NCBI RefSeq assembly: GCF_020131355.1
Contig: NZ_JAHLEL010000014.1
Coordinates: 1-64,000 of the forward strand
Direction: 5' to 3'
From: Pseudonocardia sp. ICBG1293
Lineage (GTDB): Bacteria; Actinomycetota; Actinomycetes; Mycobacteriales; Pseudonocardiaceae
Length of the DNA stretch: 64,000 bases
Shown: positions 26,212-34,844 of the stretch, in pieces
Position numbering within the stretch: the stretch's first letter is position 1
Layout: each line of letters starts with the position of its first letter
Notes under the pieces: model-generated
What the model saw: the letters and a program-made list of their open reading frames with translations, nothing else
What the model was told of the DNA's origin: nothing
The model's database searches: none
Position numbers and translations under genes: made by a program

Positions 26212-26987
26212 AGGGACCGGACCCGGGACCGGAACCGGTGCAGGAACGCCGCGTTGGCCTCGTCACCACCGGGTGCGTTGCCGCTGCGCCACACCGGCGC
26301 CTCCACACCGCGCCCGGCCAGCTCGGCGACGGTGCGGAGCACGAGTGCGTTCAGCAGGAAGGCGTTGGCGAACGTCGAGATCGCCGCCACCGGTTCCGCC
26401 GCCCCGGGGACCTGCACGACCGCGTCCCCGACCGGGACCTTGGAATCGACGGCGACGTCGACGAGGTCGTGCAGGTTCGCCCCCGACGGGTGCCGCGCGG
26501 GGTGGTCCGCGGCGGTGTTCTCGGCGTGCTCGCGTGAGCTCACCCCGATCAGCCGCCCGCCGCGCTCCCGGGCGGTGAGCGCGGCGTCGATCAGGGCGGC
26601 GTTGATCCCGTAGGCGTTGACCAGGATCAGCAGGTCATCCGGCCCGAGGTCGCGGTCGGCGATGACGACACGGCCGTACCCGGGGGTCCGTTCCATCGCC
26701 ATCGACCGCAGCGCCCCCTGGGACAGCAGGGTGCCCCCGTCCAGGATCGCCGAGACGTGCATCAGCCCGCCGGCGCGGAAGAAGATCTCCTGGGCGGCCA
26801 GGTTGGAGTGCCCGCCCGGGCCGAACACGTGCACCAACCGGTCCGCCGCCACCTGGTCGGCGAGCATCCCCGCGGCGTGACCGAGCGCGTCGGACTCCTC
26901 GTCGTGCAGCCTCTGCAGATGGGTCCGGATGTGCTCCAGGTACCCGGCGACGGCGGCGGCGCCGGGGGAGGTGTCCGCGCCGCTCAC
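26208..26987 (-). CDS. SIS-domain phosphosugar-binding protein (UPF0309 type)
   Basis: A 259-residue SIS-fold protein: VHVFGPGGHSNLAAQEIFFRAGG (phosphosugar loop), ALRSMAMERTPGYGRVVI, DDLLILVNAYGINAALIDAAL and GVSSREHAENT. Such proteins bind or isomerise sugar phosphates. Its place between nagB and nagA points to an amino-sugar phosphate. Start GTG 26987 overlaps the nagB stop. Whether it is an isomerase, an etherase-like lyase or a sensor cannot be told from sequence. Confidence 0.82.
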   Translation of the reverse strand: MSGADTSPGAAAVAGYLEHIRTHLQRLHDEESDALGHAAGMLADQVAADRLVHVFGPGGHSNLAAQEIFFRAGGLMHVSAILDGGTLLSQGALRSMAMERTPGYGRVVIADRDLGPDDLLILVNAYGINAALIDAALTARERGGRLIGVSSREHAENTAADHPARHPSGANLHDLVDVAVDSKVPVGDAVVQVPGAAEPVAAISTFANAFLLNALVLRTVAELAGRGVEAPVWRSGNAPGGDEANAAFLHRFRSRVRSL

Positions 26988-27766
26988 CGCGACACCGCCC
27001 CGGCCGGGGCGACCACGTCCCGCGGCGCCGATCCGGCGTCGAGGAACAGGGTGCAGTCCGCGTGCGTCCGCAGCGCGGACGCCGGCACCTGCGAGGTGAG
27101 CGGGCCGTGCAGCGCTCGCGTGACGGCCTGCCGCTTGGCGGCCCCCGGGACCACGCAGAAGAGCCGGTCGGCGGCCAGCAGCCGCGGCACGGTGAGGGTG
27201 ATCGCGTGGGTCGGGACGTCGTCGACGGTGCCGAACAGGCCGTCGGCGACCTGCTGGGAGCGCGAAACCCCGTCGAGCTCGACGACCGCCACGTCGCGCG
27301 GGTCGTCGAGCCGGGCGGCGGGTGGGTCGTTGAACGCGAGATGGCCGTTCTCCCCGATACCGAGGCACACGAGGTCGACCGGGGCCCGTCCGAGCAGCTC
27401 CGCGTACGCGCGGCCGTCCGGGTCGGCGTCGGGATCCATCAGGTGCACCGCGCCCAGCGGTACGCGGTCGAAGAAGACCGTCGAGAGCCAGCGACCGAAC
27501 CGCTGCGGGGCCCCGTCGGGCAGGCCGAGGTACTCGTCCATGTGGAAGGCCGAGACCCGGCTCCAGTCGACATCGGGCGCCTGGGCGAGCGCACCGAGCA
27601 TGTCCTGCTGGCTGGGCGCGGCGGCGAACACCATCCGTACCTCCGGCTGCCGGGCCAGCCGCGCCCGCAGCTCGTCGGCGACCGCGGCCGCGGCCGCGGC
27701 CCCCATCCGTGTGCGGTTGTCGAACACCCGTACTCGCGGGCCCTCGGGGACGTGCTGGTCGGTCAC
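26984..27766 (-). CDS. nagB: Glucosamine-6-phosphate deaminase
   Basis: The 260-residue protein has the NagB fold with FAAAPSQQDMLGAL, FHMDEYLGL (catalytic Asp77 and Glu78 region) and DLVCLGIGENGHLAFNDP (residues 131-148), which carries the active-site Asn-Gly-His. It converts GlcN-6-P to fructose-6-P and ammonia. GTG 27766 overlaps the stop of the epimerase gene as GTGA. The FAAAPSQ segment replaces the more usual TG.TP, so a related amino-sugar phosphate is possible. Confidence 0.87.
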   Translation of the reverse strand: MTDQHVPEGPRVRVFDNRTRMGAAAAAAVADELRARLARQPEVRMVFAAAPSQQDMLGALAQAPDVDWSRVSAFHMDEYLGLPDGAPQRFGRWLSTVFFDRVPLGAVHLMDPDADPDGRAYAELLGRAPVDLVCLGIGENGHLAFNDPPAARLDDPRDVAVVELDGVSRSQQVADGLFGTVDDVPTHAITLTVPRLLAADRLFCVVPGAAKRQAVTRALHGPLTSQVPASALRTHADCTLFLDAGSAPRDVVAPAGAVSR

Positions 27767-29022
27767 TGCGTGTTCCTCTCGACGGTCGTCGGTCCGGCCG
27801 TGTCCCGCTCCGCGAGCAGGAGCAGGGCGCGGGCCACGTGGAAGGGGTCCTTCACCGGTAACGCCACGGTCCGGTCCAGCGGGCTGCCGTCCCGGGTCCT
27901 GACCTGGGTCCACTCCCGCCCGGGGCCCTCGGGGAAGGTGGCGTAGGTGTAGTCCCCGATGCGCTCCGCCCAGGCGGCGAGGTCGGTGTCGCCGGTCTCG
28001 CCGGCGAGCAGGGTGGTCGTGTAGAGCGCCTCGGCGTGCGGCCACCACAGCTTGGTGTCCCAGGTGTCCGCGACCAGCTCCTCGTACGGATGCCCGGTCC
28101 GGGTCCCCCGGGGCGGGCCGCCGGCCCGGTCGGTGTAGCGCAGCAGGCCGCCGTGCTCGTCGTCCCAGCCCGTGCGGCACGCCCACAGCGCGATCGGGAC
28201 GAGCGCCTCCGGCCGGTCGAGCCCGGTACCGCCGATCAGGTCCGCCGCGTGGTGGGCGAACCACAACGCCTCGAGTGCGTGGCCCGGAGCGCGGTGCCTG
28301 CCGACCATCGACTGCTGCCGTGCCGGGCCGGGCCCCGGCATCTCCGCGACGTCGTGGTCCGCGCCGACGTGGCTCGCCAGGTCGGTGGCGGCGGCTCGGA
28401 CGACCCGGGCGGAGGCGGCCGAGCCCGTCGCGCGGTGCACCTGCTCGCCCACGCCGAGCAGGATCATCGGGAAGGCGACCGCACGGTGCCCCTCGGGCAC
28501 CGGGTACGGGTCGGCGGGTACGTCGCCCCCGGCGACGGTGGCGGCCGCCCGTTCCAGCAGGCGCTCGGCGATCGCGCCCCAGCCGTCGTCCGGGCGCGGC
28601 GGGGCGAGCCCGGCCATGCCGAGCGCGGCGAACAGGTCGGCGAACACGCTCGTCGCCAGGCCGGCCCCGGGCCGGGGCTCACGGGGCGTCCCGGCACGGT
28701 CGGTCACGAACGCGACCCGACCGTCGCAGAGCAGGGCGTGGTCGCGCACGAAGCGGGCTGCGGACTCGCTCTGCTGCAGGAACGGCGCCGGGTCGAGGTC
28801 CAGCACGCCCCGCTGCGCCGCGGCCGCGACCCGGGCCGTGAGCCAGGCCCACCGTCCCTGCGACCAGGTGTACTTGTCGGTCGACACCAGGGCGGTGCCG
28901 CGGTTGTCCCAGCAGGTCAGGACCCCGCCGTGGTCGTGATCGGGGCCGTGGGCCATCCACCAGGGGAGGACGTCGTCGACCAGGTGGCGGCGGTGCCGGT
29001 CGGTGGCACCGGGCTCAGGCAT
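27763..29022 (-). CDS. AGE-family sugar 2-epimerase/isomerase
   Basis: The 419-residue alpha/alpha-barrel protein shows HDHGGVLTCWDNRG, TDKYTWSQGRWAWL, VPEGHRAVAFPMILLGVGEQ, GRHRAPGHALEALWFAHHAAD and DTKLWWPHAEALY, all blocks of the N-acylglucosamine 2-epimerase/cellobiose-epimerase superfamily. Members interconvert GlcNAc and ManNAc or isomerise aldoses to ketoses. In this operon it would bring an imported amino sugar into the NagA/NagB route. The ATG overlaps the symporter stop by 8 bases. Confidence 0.87.
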   Translation of the reverse strand: MPEPGATDRHRRHLVDDVLPWWMAHGPDHDHGGVLTCWDNRGTALVSTDKYTWSQGRWAWLTARVAAAAQRGVLDLDPAPFLQQSESAARFVRDHALLCDGRVAFVTDRAGTPREPRPGAGLATSVFADLFAALGMAGLAPPRPDDGWGAIAERLLERAAATVAGGDVPADPYPVPEGHRAVAFPMILLGVGEQVHRATGSAASARVVRAAATDLASHVGADHDVAEMPGPGPARQQSMVGRHRAPGHALEALWFAHHAADLIGGTGLDRPEALVPIALWACRTGWDDEHGGLLRYTDRAGGPPRGTRTGHPYEELVADTWDTKLWWPHAEALYTTTLLAGETGDTDLAAWAERIGDYTYATFPEGPGREWTQVRTRDGSPLDRTVALPVKDPFHVARALLLLAERDTAGPTTVERNTQ

Positions 29023-30568
29023 GCGTCCCGTCCTGCTCGCCGCGGACGGCCCGGGCGCGGTCCGGCGTGGCGTCGTCGGCGTCCTCGCCGAGCGAGGCGA
29101 CCAGGGCCCTCGCCGCCGGGTCGTTCCACGGTCGGAGGAGACCGACGAGGACGAAGGTGATCAGCGCACAGACCACCGGCCCCCCGACCGAGACGGCCGT
29201 GACCTGGTCCGGGGCCAGGGTGGAGATCGCGTCGTCGAGCACGAAGTTCGTGAGCGCGAAGACCGCCACACCGACCGACCACGACGAGATGGCCGCCGAC
29301 GGCCCGCAGCGGTCGAACCACGGGAGCATCCCGAGCAGCATCGGGATCGCGATCGGCCCGACCAGCCCGCCGAACCAGACGATGACCAGGCCGATGACGC
29401 CGCCGAAGCTGTCCGCACCGAGCCCGATGGCCATGCTGACGACGATGAACAGGAACACCGAGACGCGTCCGACGGTCAGCTCGCCGCGCGGGGTCAGCCT
29501 GCTCCCGGCCCGGCGCAGCGCCGGGAGGATGTCCCGGGTGACGACCGCGGAGATCGCGTTCGCGTCCGACCCGGTCATCGACATGGTGTGCGAGAACAGC
29601 CCGGCCAGGACGAGGCCGACCAGCCCGGCGGGCAGGAGCTGTGTAGTGAGCAGCGCGTAGGACTGTTCGGGGTCCTGCAGGCCGGGGAGCAGCAACGGGG
29701 CGGCCCACATCGGGAAGAACATCACCAGCGGCCACACCAGGTAGAGCCCGGCCGAGAGCAGCGCGGCGCGGCGGGCGGTGCTGCCGGTGGGGGAGGCGAT
29801 GAAGCGCTGGGCGAGGTTCCAGGTCCCCCCGTTGTAGGACAGCGTGTTGATCAACAGGTACACCATGACGAACAGGCCGGTGTACTCGTTGTTGAACAGA
29901 CTCGCGTTGCCCTCGGGCAGGTCCTCCCACATCGTCCAGACGCTCGGGAGCCCGTCCAGGGCGCCGAGCACGGCGACGAACAGGACGATCCCCGCGACCA
30001 GCTGGATCAGGAACTGGCCGAGGTCGGTGAGCGCGTCGGCCCAGATGCCGCCGACCGTGCAGTAGACGAGCGTGACGCCGCCGGTGAGCAGGATCCCCCA
30101 CAGCATCGGCACGCCCGCGAAGACGTTGAGCAGGATCCCCATCGCGGTCCACTTCGCGCCGACGTCGAAGACCTTCAGCAGCGTGCCGCTCCAGGCGAGG
30201 AGCTGCTGGGTCCGCAGGTCGTAGCGGATCCTGAGGTACTCCAGTGGGGAGATGATGCCGAGCCGTCGGCGCAGCCGCGGCCAGCGCGGCGCGAACAGGA
30301 ACGACCCGATCACCATCGCGACGGTGATGCCGAGCGCCCACCACACGTAGAGCACGAAGCCCGCGTCGTAGGCGATGGCGGCGTACCCGACGAAGACCGC
30401 GGAGCTGTAGCCGGACATGTGGTGCGAGATCCCGGACAGCCACCAGGGCATCCGTCCGCCCGCGGTGAAGAAGTCGCCCGAGTCGTGGACCCGGTTCTTC
30501 GCCCACACCCCCACGACGATCATCAGGACGAAGTACCCACCGATCATGACCCAGTCGAGGACCGCCAC
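29015..30568 (-). CDS. Sodium:solute symporter (SSS family)
   Basis: A 517-residue membrane protein with about 13 hydrophobic segments. VMIGGYFVLMIVVGVWAKNRVHDSGDFFTAGGRMPWWLSG is the classic SSS N-terminus; later SGYSSAVFVGYAAIAYD, GLVLAGLFSHTMSMTGSDANAISAVVTRD (Na+ site region, about residue 330) follow. It imports the unphosphorylated sugar feeding the operon. GTG 30568 is preceded by GGGAG. The first gene of the LacI-controlled operon; the ORF could open further upstream, but that region contains the operators. Confidence 0.9.
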   Translation of the reverse strand: MAVLDWVMIGGYFVLMIVVGVWAKNRVHDSGDFFTAGGRMPWWLSGISHHMSGYSSAVFVGYAAIAYDAGFVLYVWWALGITVAMVIGSFLFAPRWPRLRRRLGIISPLEYLRIRYDLRTQQLLAWSGTLLKVFDVGAKWTAMGILLNVFAGVPMLWGILLTGGVTLVYCTVGGIWADALTDLGQFLIQLVAGIVLFVAVLGALDGLPSVWTMWEDLPEGNASLFNNEYTGLFVMVYLLINTLSYNGGTWNLAQRFIASPTGSTARRAALLSAGLYLVWPLVMFFPMWAAPLLLPGLQDPEQSYALLTTQLLPAGLVGLVLAGLFSHTMSMTGSDANAISAVVTRDILPALRRAGSRLTPRGELTVGRVSVFLFIVVSMAIGLGADSFGGVIGLVIVWFGGLVGPIAIPMLLGMLPWFDRCGPSAAISSWSVGVAVFALTNFVLDDAISTLAPDQVTAVSVGGPVVCALITFVLVGLLRPWNDPAARALVASLGEDADDATPDRARAVRGEQDGTHA

Positions 30569-30608
30569 GTGTTCTCCCGTCGCTGGTGCACGCCGGCCGG
30601 AACGCGGC

Positions 30609-30624
30609 GTGCAACCGGTTGCAC
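30609..30624. promoter_or_regulatory. LacI-type operator O1
   Basis: A perfect 16-bp palindrome, GTGCAACCGGTTGCAC, with the central CG step typical of LacI/GalR operators. On the minus strand, TTGCAT (30647-30652) and GAATTC (30625-30630), 16 bp apart, could be -35 and -10 of the symporter operon, which would place O1 on the transcription start. Confidence 0.85.
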
Positions 30625-30647
30625 GAATTCGACGGCCGACGTTCGCA

Positions 30648-30661
30648 TGCAACCGGTTGCA
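30648..30661. promoter_or_regulatory. LacI-type operator O2
   Basis: A perfect 14-bp palindrome, TGCAACCGGTTGCA, identical in core to O1 and about 38 bp from it centre to centre. It overlaps the proposed -35 of the symporter operon and lies just upstream of the lacI -10 (TACGAT, 30670-30675, seven bases from the ATG, so a leaderless message). Both divergent promoters should be controlled. Confidence 0.85.
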
Positions 30662-30681
30662 CGTCAAGCTACGATGCGGAC

Positions 30682-31683
30682 ATGGCACCTTCCCGCGGCG
30701 GCTTCGAGCGGGCGACGATCCGCCGGGTCGCGGCCGTCGCCGGCGTCTCCCCGTCCACCGTCTCGCGGACCTTCTCCCACCCCCATCTCCTGCGGCCGAG
30801 CACGGTCGAGCGGGTCAGCTCGGTGGCGGCCGAGCTGGGCTATGTTCCCGACGGTTCGGCGCAGGCGCTCACGACCGGTCGCCGTGGCGTGATCGGGCTG
30901 GTCGTGCCGGACATCGCGAACGCGTTCTTCCCGCCGCTGATCCGGGCCGCCCAGACCGCCGCGGAGCGGGCCGGTCTGAGCACGATCATCGGCGACGGGA
31001 ACGAGGACGGCACGAAGGAGGCGGCGATGGTCAGCCGGCTCCGCGGCCAGACCGACGGGGTCATCCTCGCCTCGTCCCGCGCGCCGGAGGCGGTCCTCCG
31101 CTCGCTGCACGAGGTCACGCGGCTGGTCCTGGTGAACCGGGACCTGGCGGGCGTCCCCCGGGTGCTGATCGACTCCGCGCCGGGGATGCGGGCCTGCGTC
31201 GGGCTGCTGGCCGGACTCGGCCACACCCGCATCGCCTACGTCAACGGGCCCGCGACCTCCTGGTCGAACGGTGAGCGGCTCGCCGCGATCGAGGACGCGT
31301 GCCGCGAGCACGACATCGTCCTGACGACGCTGCAGGCACGCCTGCCCGACCACCGCGGCGGGCGGGCGGCGGCCGCCGAGGTGCTGGAGCTGGGCGTGAC
31401 CGCCGCCATCGCCTTCGACGACGTGCTGGGGCAGGGGCTGCTCGCCGGGCTGGCCGAGCGCGGGGTCCGCGTCCCCGAGCAGTTCTCGCTCACCGCCTGC
31501 GACGACACCGTGAGCGCGACGACCTACCCACCGATGACCACGGTCGGCTGTCCCGTCCGCGAGGCGGGTGAGGCCGCGGTCGAGCTGCTGGTCGAGGCGC
31601 TGGGTGGCGTCGACGAGGAGCGGGTCCGGCGGCTCCCCGCCGACATGGTGGTCCGGGGGACCACGGGCCCCGTGCCCGCCTAG
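30682..31683 (+). CDS. LacI-family repressor of the amino-sugar operon
   Basis: A 333-residue LacI/GalR regulator. ATIRRVAAVAGVSPSTVSRTFS is the helix-turn-helix, with the hinge GYVPDGSAQALTTGRRGVIGLVVPDI, and a periplasmic-binding-like domain to the end. The gene is divergent from the amino-sugar operon across two LacI palindromes, so a sugar or sugar phosphate of that pathway is the likely inducer. The TAG stop is part of the CTAG duplicated by the IS701-type insertion; the host sequence just upstream is intact, so the gene is complete. Confidence 0.9.
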   Translation: MAPSRGGFERATIRRVAAVAGVSPSTVSRTFSHPHLLRPSTVERVSSVAAELGYVPDGSAQALTTGRRGVIGLVVPDIANAFFPPLIRAAQTAAERAGLSTIIGDGNEDGTKEAAMVSRLRGQTDGVILASSRAPEAVLRSLHEVTRLVLVNRDLAGVPRVLIDSAPGMRACVGLLAGLGHTRIAYVNGPATSWSNGERLAAIEDACREHDIVLTTLQARLPDHRGGRAAAAEVLELGVTAAIAFDDVLGQGLLAGLAERGVRVPEQFSLTACDDTVSATTYPPMTTVGCPVREAGEAAVELLVEALGGVDEERVRRLPADMVVRGTTGPVPA

Positions 31684-33086
31684 TACTCCAGCCGCAGTTT
31701 GTGATGTTGATGTGCGCTAAGCTTCGATCTTGTGCAGGTGGAGGAGGATCTCGAGGCGTGGGCCGGTGGCCTGGATGGGCTGTTCGGGCTGGTGGCGGGC
31801 CGGTTCTTCCGGACGGAACCGCGGCGTCGGGCGCGGGCGTATGTGCGGGGGTTGTTGGCGCCGTTGGCGGGGAAGAACGGGTGGACGCTGGCCGAGGTCG
31901 CCGGTGACACGACTCCGGATGGGATGCAGCGGCTGCTCAACTCCGCGACCTGGGATGTCGACGGTGTCCGTGATGACCTGCGGGATTACGTCGTCGAGCA
32001 CCTCGGCGAGTCCGGTGGGGTGCTGATCGTCGATGAGACCGGGTTCCTGAAGAAGGGGACGAAGTCGGCGGGGGTGCAGCGCCAGTACTCGGGCACTGCC
32101 GGGCGGGTGGAGAACTGCCAGCTCGGAGTCTTCTGTGCCTATGCCACGAGCAAGGGCCGGACGTTGATCGACCGCGAGCTCTACCTGCCCAAGTCCTGGA
32201 CCGGTGATCGGGAACGCTGCCGAGCCGCGGCGGTGCCTGAGGAGATCGAGTTCGCCACCAAGGCCACGCTGGCCAAGGAAATGCTCGGCCGTGCCCTCGA
32301 TGCCGGGGTTCCCGCAGGATGGGTGACCGCGGACGAGGCATACGGGCAGGACTACAAGTTCCGCACCTGGTGCGAGCAGCGCCGGATCGGCTACGTCGTC
32401 GCGGTTCCGCGCAGCCAGTCCGTCCCGTTGTCCCTGGACGCCGACATCTGTCAGATCAGCGGCTCACGACGGGCCGACGACCTGGTCGCCCGCGCTCCCG
32501 GACGGGCGTGGAAGCGCCGCTCAGCCGGTCCGGGTGTGAAGGGAGAACGCTTCTACGACTGGGCCGTGGCCTCGCTGTATCCGCCCGAGAACGCCCCGGC
32601 CGGATGGGGCCGATGGCTACTGGTCCGACGTCAGATCCTCACCGACACACAGCTCTCCGCCGGCGAGGAGCCCGATCTGGCCTACTACCTGTGCGCCGGC
32701 CCGCCCGGCACCACCGACGACGATCTCATCCGCGTCGCCGGCACGCGGTGGGCGATCGAGGAGTGCTTCCAGACCGCGAAGAACGAGGTCGGGCTCGACC
32801 ACTATCAAGTGCGGCGTTACGACGCCTGGTACCGCCACGTCACCCTGGCTATTCTCGCCCACGCCTACCTCTCGGTCACCGCGGCGATCGCCCCAAAAGA
32901 CCTGATCACGGGCTCATCCCGCTCACCCTCGCCGAGATCCGACGTCTCCTGGCACCTCTGATCCACATTCCCACCCAGGCGCCGTGCTGGGCCTGGTCGA
33001 CCTGGCGACGTCGCCACCAACACCGAGCCCGCGAAAGCCACTATCGACGACGAAGACAGCTCAGCTAACGAAGTGCGGCTGGAGTA
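31684..33086 (+). mobile_element. IS701-type insertion sequence, 1403 bp
   Basis: Termini are perfect 13-bp inverted repeats TACTCCAGCCGCA (extending with one mismatch to 16 bp), flanked by CTAG at 31680-31683 and 33087-33090. A 4-bp YTAR-type duplication, length and transposase fit IS701. It landed on the stop codon of lacI without changing the protein. Its right CTAG is at the same time the left target repeat of the IS5-type element that follows. Confidence 0.9.
31732..33068 (+). pseudogene. IS701-type DDE transposase, frameshifted near the end
   Basis: The long frame encodes GGVLIVDETGFLKKGTKSAGVQRQY (first catalytic Asp), GVFCAYATSKGRTLIDRELYLP, GWVTADEAYGQ (second Asp) and TRWAIEECFQTAKNEVGLDHYQVR (catalytic Glu), the IS701/IS4-like DDE set. 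After TAAIAPKD the conserved tail LIPLTLAEIRRLLAPL continues in another frame to 33068, so a one-base loss lies near 32890-32912. The core with all three acidic residues is intact; whether the truncated protein works is unknown. GTG 31732 has TAAGCT upstream in leaderless spacing. Confidence 0.85.
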
Positions 33087-33137
33087 CTAGGGCGCGTCTC
33101 CTAACCCGGCTGGTCGGGCCTGCGCGATGATCAGTAG

Positions 33138-33737
33138 GTGTCGCGCCGTGCCGTCCTGACCGATGCCCAGTGGGACCGACTCGAGCCGTTACTGCCCTCG
33201 TCGGACGGGATGCCAGGGCGCCCGTTCGCCGATCACCGCAGAGTGATCGAGGGGATCATCTACCGGTTCCGCTGCGGGCTGGCCTGGCGTGATGTCCCGG
33301 TCGAGTTCGGGCTGTGGCAGACCCTATGGAAACGCCACCGCCGCTACTGCGGTGACGGCACCTGGGACCAGGTTCTCGCAGCTCTGCTCGCCGATGCCGA
33401 CTCCGCCGGTCTCGTGGACTGGGCCGTGTCGGTCGACTCGACGATCATCCGCGCTCACCAACACGCCGCGACCCTGCAGCGGGACACAGGGGGCCGGATC
33501 GAACTACAAGAATCTGCTGATCGAGCCGCCCGATCACGCGTTGGGCCGCTCCCGCGGAGGGCTCGGCACGAAGATCCACCAGCTCGTTGACGGACACGGC
33601 CGCCCGCTGGTCGTACTGGTCGGCCCTGGCCAGGCCGGTGACGCCCCGATGTTCGCGCACCTGATGTCACATCTGAGCGTCGGACGGGTCGGTCCGGGCC
33701 GACCGCGGACCCGGCCCGAGCGGGTCCGCGCAGATAA
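33138..33737 (+). pseudogene. 5' part of element A transposase
   Basis: Starts MSRRAVLTDAQWDRLEPLLPSS and continues through YRFRCGLAWRDVPVEFG and WAVSVDSTIIRAHQHAATLQ (first catalytic Asp). Near 33480-33500, at a G5 run, the conserved protein moves to another frame: NYKNLLIEPPDHALGRSRGG, then TKIHQLVDGHGRPLVVLV. IS5-type elements often use two overlapping frames, so this may be natural frameshifting. The second frame is cut at codon AAG (Asp-Lys) by element B1 and resumes at 36810. Confidence 0.8.
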
Positions 33738-34717
33738 GAGGTCGCGCGGATTGGTCACAGCTTGGCCGCGGTCGAGTGTCTGGGGGCGAGGGCGGGTACG
33801 GGCCTGCCGATCATGAAGTTATCTACGCTTCGTGATCGTCTGGAGGCCGCGTGCCCACCCTGCCATCATGGCTGACCGAGCCGTTGTGGGACCAGTTCAC
33901 CGCGCTGCTGCCTCATCGAGACGAGTTCGATCCCACCCATCCGCTGGGCTGCCATCGCCGCCGGATCGCGGATCGGATCGTGTTCGACAAGCTCCTGCAG
34001 GTACTGCGGTTCGGCTGCTCGTATGAGGGCATCGCTGACAGCACCTGCTCGGCGACCACCATCCGCGATCGTCGTGACGAGTGGATCAGGCTCGGGGTCT
34101 TCGCCCAGCTGCGTCGGATCGTCCTGGACGCCTACGACCGCATCGTCGGTCTGCTGCTGCACGACATCGCCGTCGATGGCGCCATCACCAAGGCCCCCGG
34201 CGGCGGCGAGGTCGCCGGTCCGTCGCCGGTGGACCGGCGCAAACAGGGTATGAAACGTTCGGTGCTCGTCGAGGGATACGGCATCCCGCTGGGCCGAGTC
34301 CTGGCCGGAGCCAACCGGCACGACTCCCCGCTACTGGGCCCCACCCTCGACCGCCTCGATGCTCTCGGCCCGCTGCCCGACGACATCACCGTGCACCTCG
34401 ACGCCGGCTATGACTCCGGCAAGACCCGCGACACGCTGGCCGAACGAGGCCTGCACGGCGAGATCGCGCACAAGGGTGAGAAAGCGCCGATCCAGGCCAC
34501 CCGCCGCTGGCACGTCGAGCGGACCAACGCTTGGCACAACAGCTTCAACCGGCTGCAGCGCTGCTACGAACGACGAGAAATCGTCGTCGACGCGTTCTTC
34601 GACCTCGCCGACACGATCGTCACACTCCGTAGCTTGATTCGGCAGGCCTGGACCACACACCGCTGGAACGCCCGACCTGCACGACGTCCATGATCACCAA
34701 CCAATCCGCGCGACCTC
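33738..34717 (+). mobile_element. IS5-type element B, copy 1 (980 bp)
   Basis: Perfect 18-bp terminal inverted repeats beginning GAGGTCGCGCGGATTGGT, flanked by TAA at 33735-33737 and 34718-34720. It carries one transposase (33851-34693) with short non-coding ends. As far as I can read, it is identical in length and sequence to copy 2 at 35829, in the same orientation. Confidence 0.92.
33851..34693 (+). CDS. IS5-family transposase of element B1
   Basis: A 280-residue DDE transposase starting at GTG after CTGGAGG. LGCHRRRIADRIVFDKLLQVLRFG is the N-terminal DUF4096-like region; the triad is in VDGAITKAPGGGE (Asp), HLDAGYDSGKTRDTL (Asp) and HVERTNAWHNSFNRLQRCYERRE (Glu). All catalytic residues are present and the frame is open, so it is probably active. 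The copy at 35942 encodes the same protein. Confidence 0.93.
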   Translation: MPTLPSWLTEPLWDQFTALLPHRDEFDPTHPLGCHRRRIADRIVFDKLLQVLRFGCSYEGIADSTCSATTIRDRRDEWIRLGVFAQLRRIVLDAYDRIVGLLLHDIAVDGAITKAPGGGEVAGPSPVDRRKQGMKRSVLVEGYGIPLGRVLAGANRHDSPLLGPTLDRLDALGPLPDDITVHLDAGYDSGKTRDTLAERGLHGEIAHKGEKAPIQATRRWHVERTNAWHNSFNRLQRCYERREIVVDAFFDLADTIVTLRSLIRQAWTTHRWNARPARRP

Positions 34718-34720
34718 TAA

Positions 34721-34841
34721 GAGGTCGTTTCAGAACGACTTGTCGAGTTTCCATTGACCCCTCGACGACAGATCAAACGGCAGGTCAGATAGCCGCTTGT
34801 CGTCTACAACAGACACGTCGACCTCGTTCTGAAATGACCTC
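34721..34841 (+). mobile_element. MITE copy 1 (121 bp)
   Basis: Non-coding 121-bp element with 18-bp terminal inverted repeats (GAGGTC[G/A]TTTCAGAACGA, one mismatch) and TAA on both sides (34718-34720, 34842-34844). The outer GAGGTC is shared with element B, so an IS5-type transposase of this group probably mobilises it. The second copy at 37095 is its exact reverse complement. Confidence 0.88.
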
Positions 34842-34844
34842 TAA

